From Gracilimonas sp040882225 (lineage in GTDB: Bacteria > Bacteroidota > Rhodothermia > Balneolales > Balneolaceae): a stretch of DNA of 64,000 bases. A program made the position numbers and the translations under genes. The notes under the pieces were generated by a model. It was not told where the DNA came from. It searched no databases and was given only the letters and a program-made list of their open reading frames with translations. This document shows positions 42,030 to 50,646 of this stretch, piece by piece; positions within the stretch are counted from its first letter, which is position 1; each line of letters begins with the position of its first letter. The stretch covers positions 372,001 through 436,000 of the forward strand of contig JBBEBR010000014.1 of NCBI GenBank assembly GCA_040882225.1, written 5' to 3'.

Positions 42030-43145
42030 ATGATTATCGGCGTTCCAAAGGAGATTAAAACACATGAAAACCGCGTTGCTGTTCAACCGGGCGGGGTAGT
42101 ACAACTAATCAGAAACGGGCATCAGGTATATATTCAAAAAGGAGCCGGTGTTGGAAGCGGCTTCGGGGATGAAGAATACATGGCTTCCGGAGCTTCCATC
42201 ATTGAAGATGTGGAAGAAGTTTGGAAACGCGCTGAAATGATTATGAAGGTGAAAGAGCCTATTAAAGTGGAGTATCCAAGAATGCGTGAGGGGCAAATCA
42301 TTTTCACCTATTTCCATTTTGCCGCGGATGAAGCCCTCACAAAAGCCGTTGTGGATTCTAAGTGCATAGCCATTGCTTACGAAACCGTGGAAAAAGCCGA
42401 TCGCTCGCTTCCACTTCTGATTCCTATGAGTGAAGTTGCAGGGAGAATGGCTGCTCAGGAGGGCGCCGTTTATCTAGAAAAACCAAAAGGAGGCCGTGGT
42501 GTTTTGATGGGAGGAATTCCAGGTGTTCAGCCAGCTAATGTACTTGTACTTGGCGGTGGAATTGTGGGAGTGAATGCCGCTAAAATTGCCGCCGGAATGG
42601 GAGCCAGAACTACCATTATGGATATTAACATGCCACGGTTGCGTTACCTCGATGACGTGATGGAGAAAAATATAACCACTATGTTTTCGTCCGAAGCAAA
42701 TATCCGCAAAATGCTGCCTGATGTAGATTTGATTATCGGTGCGGTTCTAAAACCCGGAGCCAAGGCGCCTCATCTTATTACGCGAACCATGCTTAAAGAA
42801 ATGAAGCCGGGAACGGTTTTGGTTGATGTAGCCATCGATCAGGGCGGATGCTTCGAGACTTCAAAAGCCACAACTCATCAGGATCCGGTTTATGAAGTGG
42901 ATGGAATTGTACATTACTGTGTGGCCAATATGCCGGGAGCAGTTCCTTATACATCTACGCTTGGTTTGACAAATGTGACGCTTCCATATGCGGTACAGCT
43001 TGCTAATAAAGGATGGAAACAAGCACTAAAAGACGACCCAGAGCTTCTGAAAGGTTTGAACATCGCAAATGGCATCATCCTTTATGAAGATGTAGCTGAA
43101 GCTTTCGGAATGGAGTGGAAACCCGTTGATTCTGTTTTGAACTAA
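42030..43145 (+). CDS. ald: Alanine dehydrogenase
   Basis: A 371-residue cytoplasmic enzyme that reversibly deaminates L-alanine to pyruvate with NAD. The N-terminus MIIGVPKEIKTHENRVAVQPGG is the AlaDH/PNT signature. The NAD-binding fold contains VLVLGGGIVGVNAAKIAAGMGA with GxGxxG. The substrate-site segment includes EGAVYLEKPKGGRGVLMGG. A C-terminal helix completes the domain. Length is normal. It stands alone with its own -7 box and a strong terminator. Confidence 0.97.
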   Translation: MIIGVPKEIKTHENRVAVQPGGVVQLIRNGHQVYIQKGAGVGSGFGDEEYMASGASIIEDVEEVWKRAEMIMKVKEPIKVEYPRMREGQIIFTYFHFAADEALTKAVVDSKCIAIAYETVEKADRSLPLLIPMSEVAGRMAAQEGAVYLEKPKGGRGVLMGGIPGVQPANVLVLGGGIVGVNAAKIAAGMGARTTIMDINMPRLRYLDDVMEKNITTMFSSEANIRKMLPDVDLIIGAVLKPGAKAPHLITRTMLKEMKPGTVLVDVAIDQGGCFETSKATTHQDPVYEVDGIVHYCVANMPGAVPYTSTLGLTNVTLPYAVQLANKGWKQALKDDPELLKGLNIANGIILYEDVAEAFGMEWKPVDSVLN

Positions 43146-43174
43146 AACACGAGTTATTTTTTCTTCAAAATTGC

Positions 43175-43209
43175 AAAAGCCTGATGAGATTCCTCATCAG
43201 GCTTTTTTT
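43175..43209 (+). terminator. Rho-independent terminator of ald
   Basis: A 14-bp perfect stem, AAAAGCCTGATGAG / CTCATCAGGCTTTT, with loop ATTC is followed by a T run. The arms are at 43175-43188 and 43193-43206. It separates ald from the Cys-rich peptide cassette. Confidence 0.93.
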
Positions 43210-43314
43210 ATTCCATTTGGTTTGCAAATAAAATGGAAAAATTACGAAAATGATATTTGACATTTACAAATGTATTTTTTTTATTCTTCTATCCTAATCA
43301 TCAAACAAATATAT

Positions 43315-43518
43315 ATGGAAAAATTAAGAAAAATATTATTTATAGCAGTATCTATCTTTCTGGGTTCTATCTTAGGTTTATATTTTTCTCCCCAAGATGG
43401 GTTTGCAAGTAACCCCTGTGAGAAGATGTTCTGTGACGGTACAGAATGTGCAAGTACAAGTTTGCCCTATAAATGCATAGAGCGGGAAGGGGGTGGATGT
43501 TCTAATCAAAACTGTTAA
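43315..43518 (+). CDS. Secreted six-cysteine peptide
   Basis: A 67-residue small protein from ATG 43315. An in-frame ATG at 43270 would add 15 mostly hydrophobic residues but is less natural. The N-terminal ~32 residues are basic then hydrophobic (MEKLRKILFIAVSIFLGSIL) and look like a signal or membrane anchor, probably cleaved near the GFAS segment. The remaining ~36 residues contain six cysteines (NPC, FC, EC, KC, GGC, QNC). They resemble the short Cys-containing peptides encoded next to beta-propeller genes in Bacteroidota (NVEALA-type), though the NVEALA sequence itself is absent. Function unknown. It heads a three-gene cassette. Confidence 0.7.
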   Translation: MEKLRKILFIAVSIFLGSILGLYFSPQDGFASNPCEKMFCDGTECASTSLPYKCIEREGGGCSNQNC

Positions 43519-43547
43519 CAATATCCTGAAAAAACCTATTCCAACAC

Positions 43548-44669
43548 ATGAAAAATATTCTGCTCTCTTTGATGCTATTATTCGTTTATAGCTGTAAAAC
43601 TAATAATGAAACGGTTACGATTCATCCTACTGAGGAAAATATAAATCCGGATTTAGCAATAAATAATACGATTACAGATAACTCAGGCTCGGAGCAAAAT
43701 TTTTTATCAGAAAAGTATAGATGGATTACCGATTATACCCACATTCTTTCTGTGGGTAAAAAATATGGTGAAGATTATGAAATGCTTGGAAAAGTAAAGG
43801 ATGCTTTTTTCGATGATGAAACAAATCAGCTGTATGTATTGGATGAGCAAGTTTTTGGAGTAATGGTTTATAATTCGCAAGGAGAATACGAGTCCACCAT
43901 TTCAAGAAAAGGCCGTGGCCCAGGTGAATTAGTTACTCCGGAATCATTTCGAATAAAAGGAAATAAATTATATGTTTTAAATAACCACTTTGATGTAAAG
44001 GTTTTTGAAAAGAATAATACAGATGAATTTGAAGCTTCTGCAATGATTGAAGCGACATCTCCGCCTGATGATTTTTGTATTTCTGGAAATGATATTTTTA
44101 TCTATACTATTCCTCAATTAGAAAAAGGAGAGAAGGAGAGAAAGAGTGTTCAACAAATAAATATTGACAACTTTGAAGTAGCAAATAATTTTGGGAGGAT
44201 TTATAAATCTAAATCAGAAATATCTACCACTTTCTTATCAATGGGAGGAATAGAATGCACGGATGGGGCAAATGAAGTAGTGACATATTTTAAAGATATG
44301 AACTTTCTATTTGCTTATGGTAAAGACGGCCAGATTAGATGGACTACGAAATTTCAGGATTTTAATTTCTTAAAAATAGTTGAAGATGGAAACATGTTAG
44401 GCCCTGATCCCAAAGAGACTCAAAAGCATTTTAATAAGATTGAGAATCTTCAAACCATAAATGAGGAAGCCTTCTTTGTACAAACAGGAGATTACATTTT
44501 ATCAGATGGCGAATATAGAAAAACATATAAAACCTATGTAATCAATTTCAGTGATGGGGCGGGTATATTTATTTCCGATCAGTGGCCTCTTATTCTTAGC
44601 TCCTCAAATAAAGAGATTGTATTTTTAGAAGATGAAGAATTTTCAAAGGTATCAGTTTTTAAGTATTGA
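43548..44669 (+). CDS. 6-bladed beta-propeller lipoprotein
   Basis: A 373-residue exported protein with a lipoprotein signal (MKNILLSLMLLFVYSC, Cys16). The mature part has repeated short beta segments of a 6-bladed beta-propeller: DAFFDDETNQLYVLDEQVFGVMVYNS, the KGRGPGELVTPESF hallmark near residue 122, then KLYVLNNHFDVKVF and further blades. This family is common in Bacteroidota and is often encoded beside small secreted peptides. It is probably periplasmic or surface-exposed and may bind the peptide. ATG 43548 follows the peptide stop by 29 bp. The downstream gene overlaps its stop by one base. Confidence 0.82.
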   Translation: MKNILLSLMLLFVYSCKTNNETVTIHPTEENINPDLAINNTITDNSGSEQNFLSEKYRWITDYTHILSVGKKYGEDYEMLGKVKDAFFDDETNQLYVLDEQVFGVMVYNSQGEYESTISRKGRGPGELVTPESFRIKGNKLYVLNNHFDVKVFEKNNTDEFEASAMIEATSPPDDFCISGNDIFIYTIPQLEKGEKERKSVQQINIDNFEVANNFGRIYKSKSEISTTFLSMGGIECTDGANEVVTYFKDMNFLFAYGKDGQIRWTTKFQDFNFLKIVEDGNMLGPDPKETQKHFNKIENLQTINEEAFFVQTGDYILSDGEYRKTYKTYVINFSDGAGIFISDQWPLILSSSNKEIVFLEDEEFSKVSVFKY

Positions 44670-45244
44670 TGAAAAAATACTATCTATATATTTTACTATT
44701 TTTTATTTCCTTTATAGTAACTTATTATTTGAATACTTTAATTTCTGCATCTAATAATAAGAATATTACAAGAGAAGAGAGTATACAAAATAAAGAGTAT
44801 GCGCTAATTCTACTGACAAGTTCTACATGTAGTTTCTCGAATAATCAAGAATTGATAAAAATATTTAAGGAATTAAAAAAACAAATTAATAATAAAACAA
44901 TTAGTGATAATGTAGGTTTTACTGCAATAGGTATTTCTTTGGAGACCGATCCTTTAAATGGTTTGTCCCATCTAAAGAAGTATGGTAAATTTAATGAAAT
45001 TATTATAGGTAATAATTGGTCGAATTTGGGAGCTATTCGATACATTTTCAATGATATCAAAGGGTACGCAATAACTCCTCAAGTATTAGTTACAGTGAGA
45101 GAGTATAAAATGATAGGTTCTGATACTTTTTCTAAACAACGTGCAGGAATAGTGAATGAATATGCCGTCATCAGAAAAGTTGGAACCGATCAAATAAAAT
45201 TGTGGAAAGAAGAAGGTTTTTCATTTCAAATAGAAGAAAAATAA
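44669..45244 (+). CDS. Membrane-anchored thioredoxin-fold-like protein
   Basis: A 191-residue protein with one N-terminal membrane helix (about residues 4-26), so most of it should be periplasmic. The segment ALILLTSSTCSFSNNQELIKIFKEL has one cysteine (Cys54) at the place of a thioredoxin active site; the partner cysteine of CxxC is missing. Then come a GFTAIGISLETDP strand and a long C-terminal region. I cannot name a family. It starts with ATG inside the upstream TGA (TGATG), so it is translationally coupled to the beta-propeller gene. A role in handling disulfides of the Cys-rich peptide is an inference from the cassette. Confidence 0.6.
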   Translation: MKKYYLYILLFFISFIVTYYLNTLISASNNKNITREESIQNKEYALILLTSSTCSFSNNQELIKIFKELKKQINNKTISDNVGFTAIGISLETDPLNGLSHLKKYGKFNEIIIGNNWSNLGAIRYIFNDIKGYAITPQVLVTVREYKMIGSDTFSKQRAGIVNEYAVIRKVGTDQIKLWKEEGFSFQIEEK

Positions 45245-45262
45245 TAAAACCTTAAAGGTAAA

Positions 45263-46489
45263 TCACCTTCCAAAACAAATCACCTTAACCGGATCGGTTT
45301 TAGCGGCGACTCTGGCGGGAAACCAGGAAGCTAATCCGCAAAGAATAAGAGTGACTACAGAAACAATTATAAAATCTATCAAATGGGGCTCTACGGGTGC
45401 GTAACTCATATAATAGTTTTCCTGGGAGAGCGGAATTATTTGGTAATTGGTTTGTAGAAAATAGAATAGCAGGGAAATTCCAATCCCAATAATCAAACCA
45501 ACTCCGGCAACCATCAGGCCTTCAATAAGAAAAATCTTGCGGATAACGCTGGATTTGCTGCCAAGAGTTTTTAGCACGCCAATATCGCGGGTGCGCTCAA
45601 GAACCATCATCAAAATGGTACCGATGAGATTAAACGCCGCAACAAGTATCATCCCGCTAATAACCAATGGAATGATATTTTCCTGTAATTCCACCCAAGC
45701 AAAAATATTACCGAATACTTCGTAGATGGTTTGTTTGTGATAGGGGATTGTGAGACGCTGATCGAGTTTTGATTTGAAAACCATGATGTTCTCAGAGTCC
45801 TTTAGCCTGAGTTCAACTCCATGCGCACGCGTTTCACCAAGATTGAAAAGTTCGCGTGCATAACTTCGCTCAACCAAAGCGAAAACATCATCAAAACGAT
45901 CAATACCGGTTTCGTAAATTCCGGTTAAACGAAATTGCTGAATCTCGGGCGAATTCAGCATAGAAGGAATTCCCTCAATTGTATACACTGTAATTGTGCT
46001 TCCGATATCTGCTTGAAGCTGTTGAGCAAGCCGCGATCCTAATACTATCCCGGGAACGCCCGCGGAATCCACTCTTAAATCATAAGCTCCCTTCGAGATG
46101 TATTCTGCAACTCCAAACAGAGCTTGTTCCGCGTTCACACCTTTTAAGGTTGTTCCGCTTACACCATTCCTGGTTTGAATCATCACCTGACCTTCCACTA
46201 CAATTTGCTTGCTCTGGATTTCAGGATATTGATCGAGATGAGTGAAGAGTGTATCAGCGCGATACATGGGAGTATCGGTGAAAGTGGTTACCGTGATATG
46301 GGGGGCAAATCCCATTATTTTATTGTTAATGGTTGATTTAAAACCATGCACAATGGAAAGCGCAATGAGTAATCCCGCAGCTCCCACAGCAACCCCGGCA
46401 ATCGACATATATTTGATGAAGGATAAAAAACCCGAACTTTTCCGAGACCCTTTGAAGTAGCGAAGCGCCAGGTACCATTCAAATTTCAT
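45263..46489 (-). CDS. LolC/LolE-family ABC transporter permease
   Basis: A 408-residue inner-membrane permease with the FtsX/MacB plan: one N-terminal helix (about 20-45), a large periplasmic domain (about 50-260) and three C-terminal helices. The TM core has MILVAAFNLIGTILMMVLERTRDIGVLKTLGS, a classic FtsX-domain signature. This family extracts lipoproteins (LolCDE) or works in other envelope ABC systems. No LolD ATPase lies next to it, which is unusual in Proteobacteria but seen in Bacteroidota. Numerous exported lipoproteins in this window would be natural cargo. Confidence 0.85.
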   Translation of the reverse strand: MKFEWYLALRYFKGSRKSSGFLSFIKYMSIAGVAVGAAGLLIALSIVHGFKSTINNKIMGFAPHITVTTFTDTPMYRADTLFTHLDQYPEIQSKQIVVEGQVMIQTRNGVSGTTLKGVNAEQALFGVAEYISKGAYDLRVDSAGVPGIVLGSRLAQQLQADIGSTITVYTIEGIPSMLNSPEIQQFRLTGIYETGIDRFDDVFALVERSYARELFNLGETRAHGVELRLKDSENIMVFKSKLDQRLTIPYHKQTIYEVFGNIFAWVELQENIIPLVISGMILVAAFNLIGTILMMVLERTRDIGVLKTLGSKSSVIRKIFLIEGLMVAGVGLIIGIGISLLFYFLQTNYQIIPLSQENYYMSYAPVEPHLIDFIIVSVVTLILCGLASWFPARVAAKTDPVKVICFGR

Positions 46490-46497
46490 GTGGGATT

Positions 46498-46571
46498 GTT
46501 AATGGTTATTTGTTATTCGTTATTGGTCATTTGTTATTTAGCACAGTTACAATTAACAATTAACCAATAAC
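46498..46571. repeat. AT-rich repeated tetramer/inverted repeat region
   Basis: The spacer between the LolC/E-like gene and lysS is made of several near copies of GTTATTTGTTATTCGTTATTGG. GTTATTGGT (46519-46527) and ACCAATAAC (46563-46571) are inverted relative to each other. It resembles intergenic minisatellite-like repeats of Bacteroidota. No gene is present. Confidence 0.4.
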
Positions 46572-46573
46572 TA

Positions 46574-48103
46574 CTACTCAGGCTTCATTTGTGGGAAGAA
46601 AAGTACGTCTCGGATGGATTGTGAATTCGTCATAATCATAGCCAACCGGTCAATTCCGATTCCAACTCCCGCGGTTGGAGGCATTCCATATTCGAGTGCT
46701 TTTATGAAATCTTCGTCGATGGTCATAGCTTCATCATCGCCACCTGCACGTAATTTTGCCTGCTCTTCAAGCCGCTCGCGCTGATCGATAGGATCGTTAA
46801 GCTCTGTATAAGCATTGGCAATTTCTTTCCCGTTGCAGATGCATTCAAAGCGCTCAACCAATCCTTCTTTTGAACGATGCTTTTTCGTAAGCGGACTCAT
46901 TTCAATTGGGTAGTCGGTGATGAAAGTAGGCTGAATCAGTTTCGGCTCAACAAATTCCCCGAAAATTTCATCAATAATTTTCCCGGCTCCGAAAGATTCG
47001 TCCATACTGATATGCAATTCTTTACCAATGGCTTTCAGTTCGTCCAGATTTTTGCCGTATAAATCCTTTCCGGTCTCTTTTTTAATAGCTTCAAATAAAG
47101 GAATTCGAGGCCAAGGGCTTTTAAAATCGATCTCATGCTCGCCCACTTTTACCTTTGTGGGGCCATGTAATTCCACGGCAACTTTCTCGATCATTTTTTC
47201 GGTGAAATCCATCATCCAGTTGTAATCCTTGTAAGCCACATACAACTCAACTTGTGTAAACTCAGGATTATGAAACCTGGAAAGGCCTTCATTTCTGAAA
47301 TCTTTAGAGAATTCGTAAACTCCATCAAAACCGCCAACAATTAAGCGTTTGAGATATAATTCGTTGGCAATCCGCAGGTATAAATCCATATCCAGAGAAT
47401 TGTGATGAGTAACAAAAGGTTTTGCAGCAGCTCCACCATAAATGGGCTGCAAGATAGGAGTTTCCACTTCCAGGTAGCCGCGCTCATTCATCATTTCACG
47501 CATCACCTGAACCATTTGCGTTCTTTTTCTGAATGTTTTTCGAACTTCAGGATTCACAATCAAATCCACATAACGGTTTCTGTACCGTAATTCTTTATCA
47601 GAAAAAGCATCGTGAATTACTTTCTCACCAGCTTCATTTTCCACTTCTTTGGGGATGGGAATCGGACGAATGGTTTTTGTCAGGAATTCAAATTCCTCAG
47701 CATGCACGGTAGTTTCGCCGGTTCGGGTTTTGAACACGAATCCCTTTATGCCTACGATGTCGCCAATATCCACCAGCTTTTTGAAAATGGTATTGTACTC
47801 TTCAACGCCCACATCATCCCGCCGAATATAAATCTGAACAGTACCTTCCGAATCCTGAAGATTGAAAAATGAAGCCTTCCCCATAATTCTGCGAGTCATT
47901 ACACGTCCGGCAATGGCAACAGGCTCCGTTTCGGGATTGGTTTCTTCATCACGGATAAGCGAAGAATCAGCCTTAATTTCTTTCGAGGTATGAGTTACCT
48001 CGAAAGAATAAGGGTAGGGATTCACTCCCAGTTCATGGAGTTCATTAAGTTTCTCTCGTCTGATTTCTTCTTGCTCGGAAAGAGATAATTCCTGGTTCGA
48101 CAT
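46574..48103 (-). CDS. lysS: Lysyl-tRNA synthetase, class II
   Basis: A 509-residue class II lysyl-tRNA synthetase. The N-terminal OB-fold (about 40-170) binds the anticodon. The catalytic domain holds motif 2 (SKDFRNEGLSRFHNPEFTQVE) and motif 3 (GVGIGIDRLAMI) at the C-terminus. ATG 48103 is chosen: an in-frame start at 48145 would add 14 residues unlike other LysRS N-termini and would overlap a promoter-like CAAAAATA (48143-48150; minus strand TATTTTTG). Charging Lys is essential. The gene appears monocistronic. Confidence 0.96.
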   Translation of the reverse strand: MSNQELSLSEQEEIRREKLNELHELGVNPYPYSFEVTHTSKEIKADSSLIRDEETNPETEPVAIAGRVMTRRIMGKASFFNLQDSEGTVQIYIRRDDVGVEEYNTIFKKLVDIGDIVGIKGFVFKTRTGETTVHAEEFEFLTKTIRPIPIPKEVENEAGEKVIHDAFSDKELRYRNRYVDLIVNPEVRKTFRKRTQMVQVMREMMNERGYLEVETPILQPIYGGAAAKPFVTHHNSLDMDLYLRIANELYLKRLIVGGFDGVYEFSKDFRNEGLSRFHNPEFTQVELYVAYKDYNWMMDFTEKMIEKVAVELHGPTKVKVGEHEIDFKSPWPRIPLFEAIKKETGKDLYGKNLDELKAIGKELHISMDESFGAGKIIDEIFGEFVEPKLIQPTFITDYPIEMSPLTKKHRSKEGLVERFECICNGKEIANAYTELNDPIDQRERLEEQAKLRAGGDDEAMTIDEDFIKALEYGMPPTAGVGIGIDRLAMIMTNSQSIRDVLFFPQMKPE

Positions 48104-48142
48104 GGATGATTTTTGATTATTAATTTCTTGAAAGCGAAGCAA

Positions 48143-48150
48143 CAAAAATA
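48143..48150 (-). promoter_or_regulatory. TAnnTTTG -7 box of lysS
   Basis: Minus-strand TATTTTTG matches TAnnTTTG and lies about 40 bases upstream of the chosen ATG at 48103. It supports that start over the upstream in-frame one. Confidence 0.45.
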
Positions 48151-48267
48151 CCGAATTGCTTTGAAAATTGTGAGTTTAGTTTTGAAGTCAAATGTGGGCA
48201 GAAATATAGAATGAGGAGGTAGAATTCAGCAATATCTTTTATAAGTTGGCAGGCAAAAATTATCTTC

Positions 48268-49119
48268 ATGCGGAAACAACAAAAATTATTAGTTACGGGA
48301 TTAACCACGTTATTGGTGTGTTACGTGTTGATTTGCACCTTTTTTTACTTCATCCAGGTTTCCATAATTTTTGGCCCGTCACCGCTTTCTCAGGATTTTC
48401 GATATAGTTATGAGTTCGATTTCGAAGAGAGATATTTTGAAACCGAACCGGGTGTAAAAGTTCATGCCATTCATGCGAAAGCAGATTCATCAGCGGGATT
48501 GGTTGTTTATCTGCATGGAAATCGTGGAAACAACAGGGCGAATTCTGATTTGTACCGGCTTTTTCTTGAAAATGATTACGATGTTCTTTTTCCAGATTAC
48601 CGGGGTTATGGAAAAAGTACCGGGCCTCTCTGGAATGAAGATGACTTAATTGGCGATGTTCAGTACATCTATTCTAAAATGAAGAGTGAATACGAAGAGT
48701 CCTCGATAATAATAGTTGGTTATTCTTTGGGATCTGGAATCGCGGCTTCAGTGGCTTCCGAAAACGATCCGAAAGCTTTAGTCCTTTGGACTCCCTACTA
48801 TAGCATGCTCGATCTAAAAGCATCGTCATATTCATTTCTTCCCGATTTTTTGGTGAGATTTCCACTTCGCACCGATCTTGCGCTTCAGCAAATAGAAGAA
48901 CCCGTTTATATTTTTTATGCTGAAAACGACCGGGTACTTCCCGTAGATCGTGCTTTGGGTTTAACTGATTATCTAAAGGATGAGGATGAATATTATATTT
49001 TGGAAGGGCAGGGGCACGGAGGGGTTTATCGGAATAGAGAGGTGGTGGAAAAAACAGGTGAGATTTTAAAAAAAAGTAAAGTGTCCTTAATGATTCTAAC
49101 CTCCGGAATATTTTTATAG
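48268..49119 (+). CDS. Alpha/beta hydrolase, membrane-anchored
   Basis: A 283-residue protein with one N-terminal transmembrane helix (about residues 8-32) and an alpha/beta-hydrolase domain outside. YLHGNRGNNRANSDLY holds the oxyanion HGxRG region. The nucleophile is the serine in GYSLGSG near residue 153. A catalytic aspartate probably lies in YAENDRVLP. The histidine is in EGQGHGGVY near the end. The family covers serine aminopeptidases and esterases; the substrate is not known. It is divergent from lysS and followed by rmuC after 52 bp. Confidence 0.85.
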   Translation: MRKQQKLLVTGLTTLLVCYVLICTFFYFIQVSIIFGPSPLSQDFRYSYEFDFEERYFETEPGVKVHAIHAKADSSAGLVVYLHGNRGNNRANSDLYRLFLENDYDVLFPDYRGYGKSTGPLWNEDDLIGDVQYIYSKMKSEYEESSIIIVGYSLGSGIAASVASENDPKALVLWTPYYSMLDLKASSYSFLPDFLVRFPLRTDLALQQIEEPVYIFYAENDRVLPVDRALGLTDYLKDEDEYYILEGQGHGGVYRNREVVEKTGEILKKSKVSLMILTSGIFL

Positions 49120-49130
49120 CTAAAGGTCAT

Positions 49131-49155
49131 TATATTGGCGGGAAGTAACATCCAT
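49131..49155 (+). promoter_or_regulatory. Conserved 25-mer upstream of rmuC
   Basis: This 25-bp element begins TATATTGGCG and ends GTAACATCCAT. It shares 22 of 25 positions with the element before the PTS EIIA gene at 7905-7929. It ends 16 bases before the GTG start. It may be a promoter or a regulator site. Confidence 0.5.
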
Positions 49156-49171
49156 AACAAGAGGAAATAAC

Positions 49172-50521
49172 GTGTTCGAATATTCAGGGATTATTTTAGG
49201 GTTGATTGTAGGCGCAATCGCGGGTTTTTTCATCGCTCATTTTAAATCAAAATCGGAAAGCTCACGATTGGAAGAGCGGATCCATAATCTTGGAAAACAA
49301 GCTGAAGAAGGTGAGAAAGAGTTCAAAGAATTTCAGCAGGAAAAAGAAAAAGAAATCTCCGGCGAACGAAATCGTGCCAATGAATTAGACCGGGCACTGG
49401 CTGAGCGAAATACTCAGTATAATCATGTACAAGAACGGCTTACCGAGCAGAAGAAAGAAATCGCTGAAATGCAGGAGCAGCTTACCATTCAGTTTGAGAA
49501 TCTGGCTAATAAAATACTGGAAGAGAAATCAGAAAAATTCAGCAAACAAAACAAAGAGCAGATCGATCAGCTGCTGAATCCTTTGGGGGAAAAACTGGAA
49601 GCCTTCAAAAAGAAAGTAGAAGATACCTACAACGATGAAAACCGTCAGCGCGCCACTCTGAAAGAGCAAATCAAGCAAATGGGAGAGCTGAATCAGCGAA
49701 TGAGTGAGGATGCCAAAAACCTGACCCGTGCGCTTAAAGGCGATTCCAAACAACAGGGAAATTGGGGCGAAGTTATCCTGCAGCGAATTCTTGAAAAATC
49801 CGGGCTGGTAAAAGGCCGCGAATATGAAACCCAAACTTCAGTAACAACCGAAGAAGGCCGAAGATTACAACCCGATGTGGTAGTTCATCTGCCCGATAAT
49901 AAGTTCCTCATTATCGATTCAAAAGTATCTCTGACTGCTTATGAACGTTTTGCTTCGTGTGAGGATGAAAATGAAGCAGCCGCTGCACTCAAGCAGCACA
50001 TAACTTCGGTTCGGGGGCATGTGAAAGGCTTGAGTGAAAAGAAATACCATGCAATTCACGGCGACAGAAGCCCTGATTTTGTGCTTCTTTTTATCCCGAT
50101 TGAATCGGCTTTTGGTTGTGCTCTTCAAAATGATGACATGCTGTATTATGAAGCCTTCGACAAAAATATCGTCATTGTGAGTCCGTCTACATTATTGGCA
50201 ACTTTAGCTACCATCGACAGTGTTTGGAAGCAGGAGTATCAAAGCAAAAACGCTATGGAAATTGCCCAGCGTGGCGGAGCTTTATATGATAAGTTTGTGA
50301 CATTCGCGGAATCTTTGGAAAGCATCGGGACTCACATTGACCGCCTCTCGCGCAGTTATGATGATGCCAAAGGGCAGCTAACCACAGGCAGGGGAAATCT
50401 GGTAAGACAAGCGGAAATGTTGAAGGAATTAGGGGCAAAAGCATCCAAACAATTACCTGAAAGTTTCAGTGCGGAAGAAGAAGGATTAAAAATTGTGAAA
50501 ACGGAAAATACCAAACTCTAA
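49172..50521 (+). CDS. rmuC: DNA recombination protein RmuC
   Basis: A 449-residue protein with one N-terminal membrane helix (about residues 4-22), a long coiled coil (about 30-150) and a C-terminal restriction-endonuclease-like domain. The signature region SKQQGNWGEVILQRILEKSGLVKGREYETQ near residue 190 and VVVHLPDNKFLIIDSKVSLTAYERF near residue 230 (acidic DxK nuclease-like core) define RmuC. It limits inversions at inverted repeats in other bacteria and may act in anti-phage defence. Start GTG 49172 has a GAGGA purine-rich site upstream. It shares the 25-mer promoter element with the EIIA gene. Confidence 0.93.
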   Translation: MFEYSGIILGLIVGAIAGFFIAHFKSKSESSRLEERIHNLGKQAEEGEKEFKEFQQEKEKEISGERNRANELDRALAERNTQYNHVQERLTEQKKEIAEMQEQLTIQFENLANKILEEKSEKFSKQNKEQIDQLLNPLGEKLEAFKKKVEDTYNDENRQRATLKEQIKQMGELNQRMSEDAKNLTRALKGDSKQQGNWGEVILQRILEKSGLVKGREYETQTSVTTEEGRRLQPDVVVHLPDNKFLIIDSKVSLTAYERFASCEDENEAAAALKQHITSVRGHVKGLSEKKYHAIHGDRSPDFVLLFIPIESAFGCALQNDDMLYYEAFDKNIVIVSPSTLLATLATIDSVWKQEYQSKNAMEIAQRGGALYDKFVTFAESLESIGTHIDRLSRSYDDAKGQLTTGRGNLVRQAEMLKELGAKASKQLPESFSAEEEGLKIVKTENTKL

Positions 50522-50646
50522 GAACTTTGAGTTTGTGAGCTGAGTTGTATTAATACAATTTGAAAATCAATTTCACCCCAAGAAATTGTTACCGCAGTTT
50601 TTACTCGATTCATTTCTTGCTTTGAGCAATCATCAATTTGCCTTTC

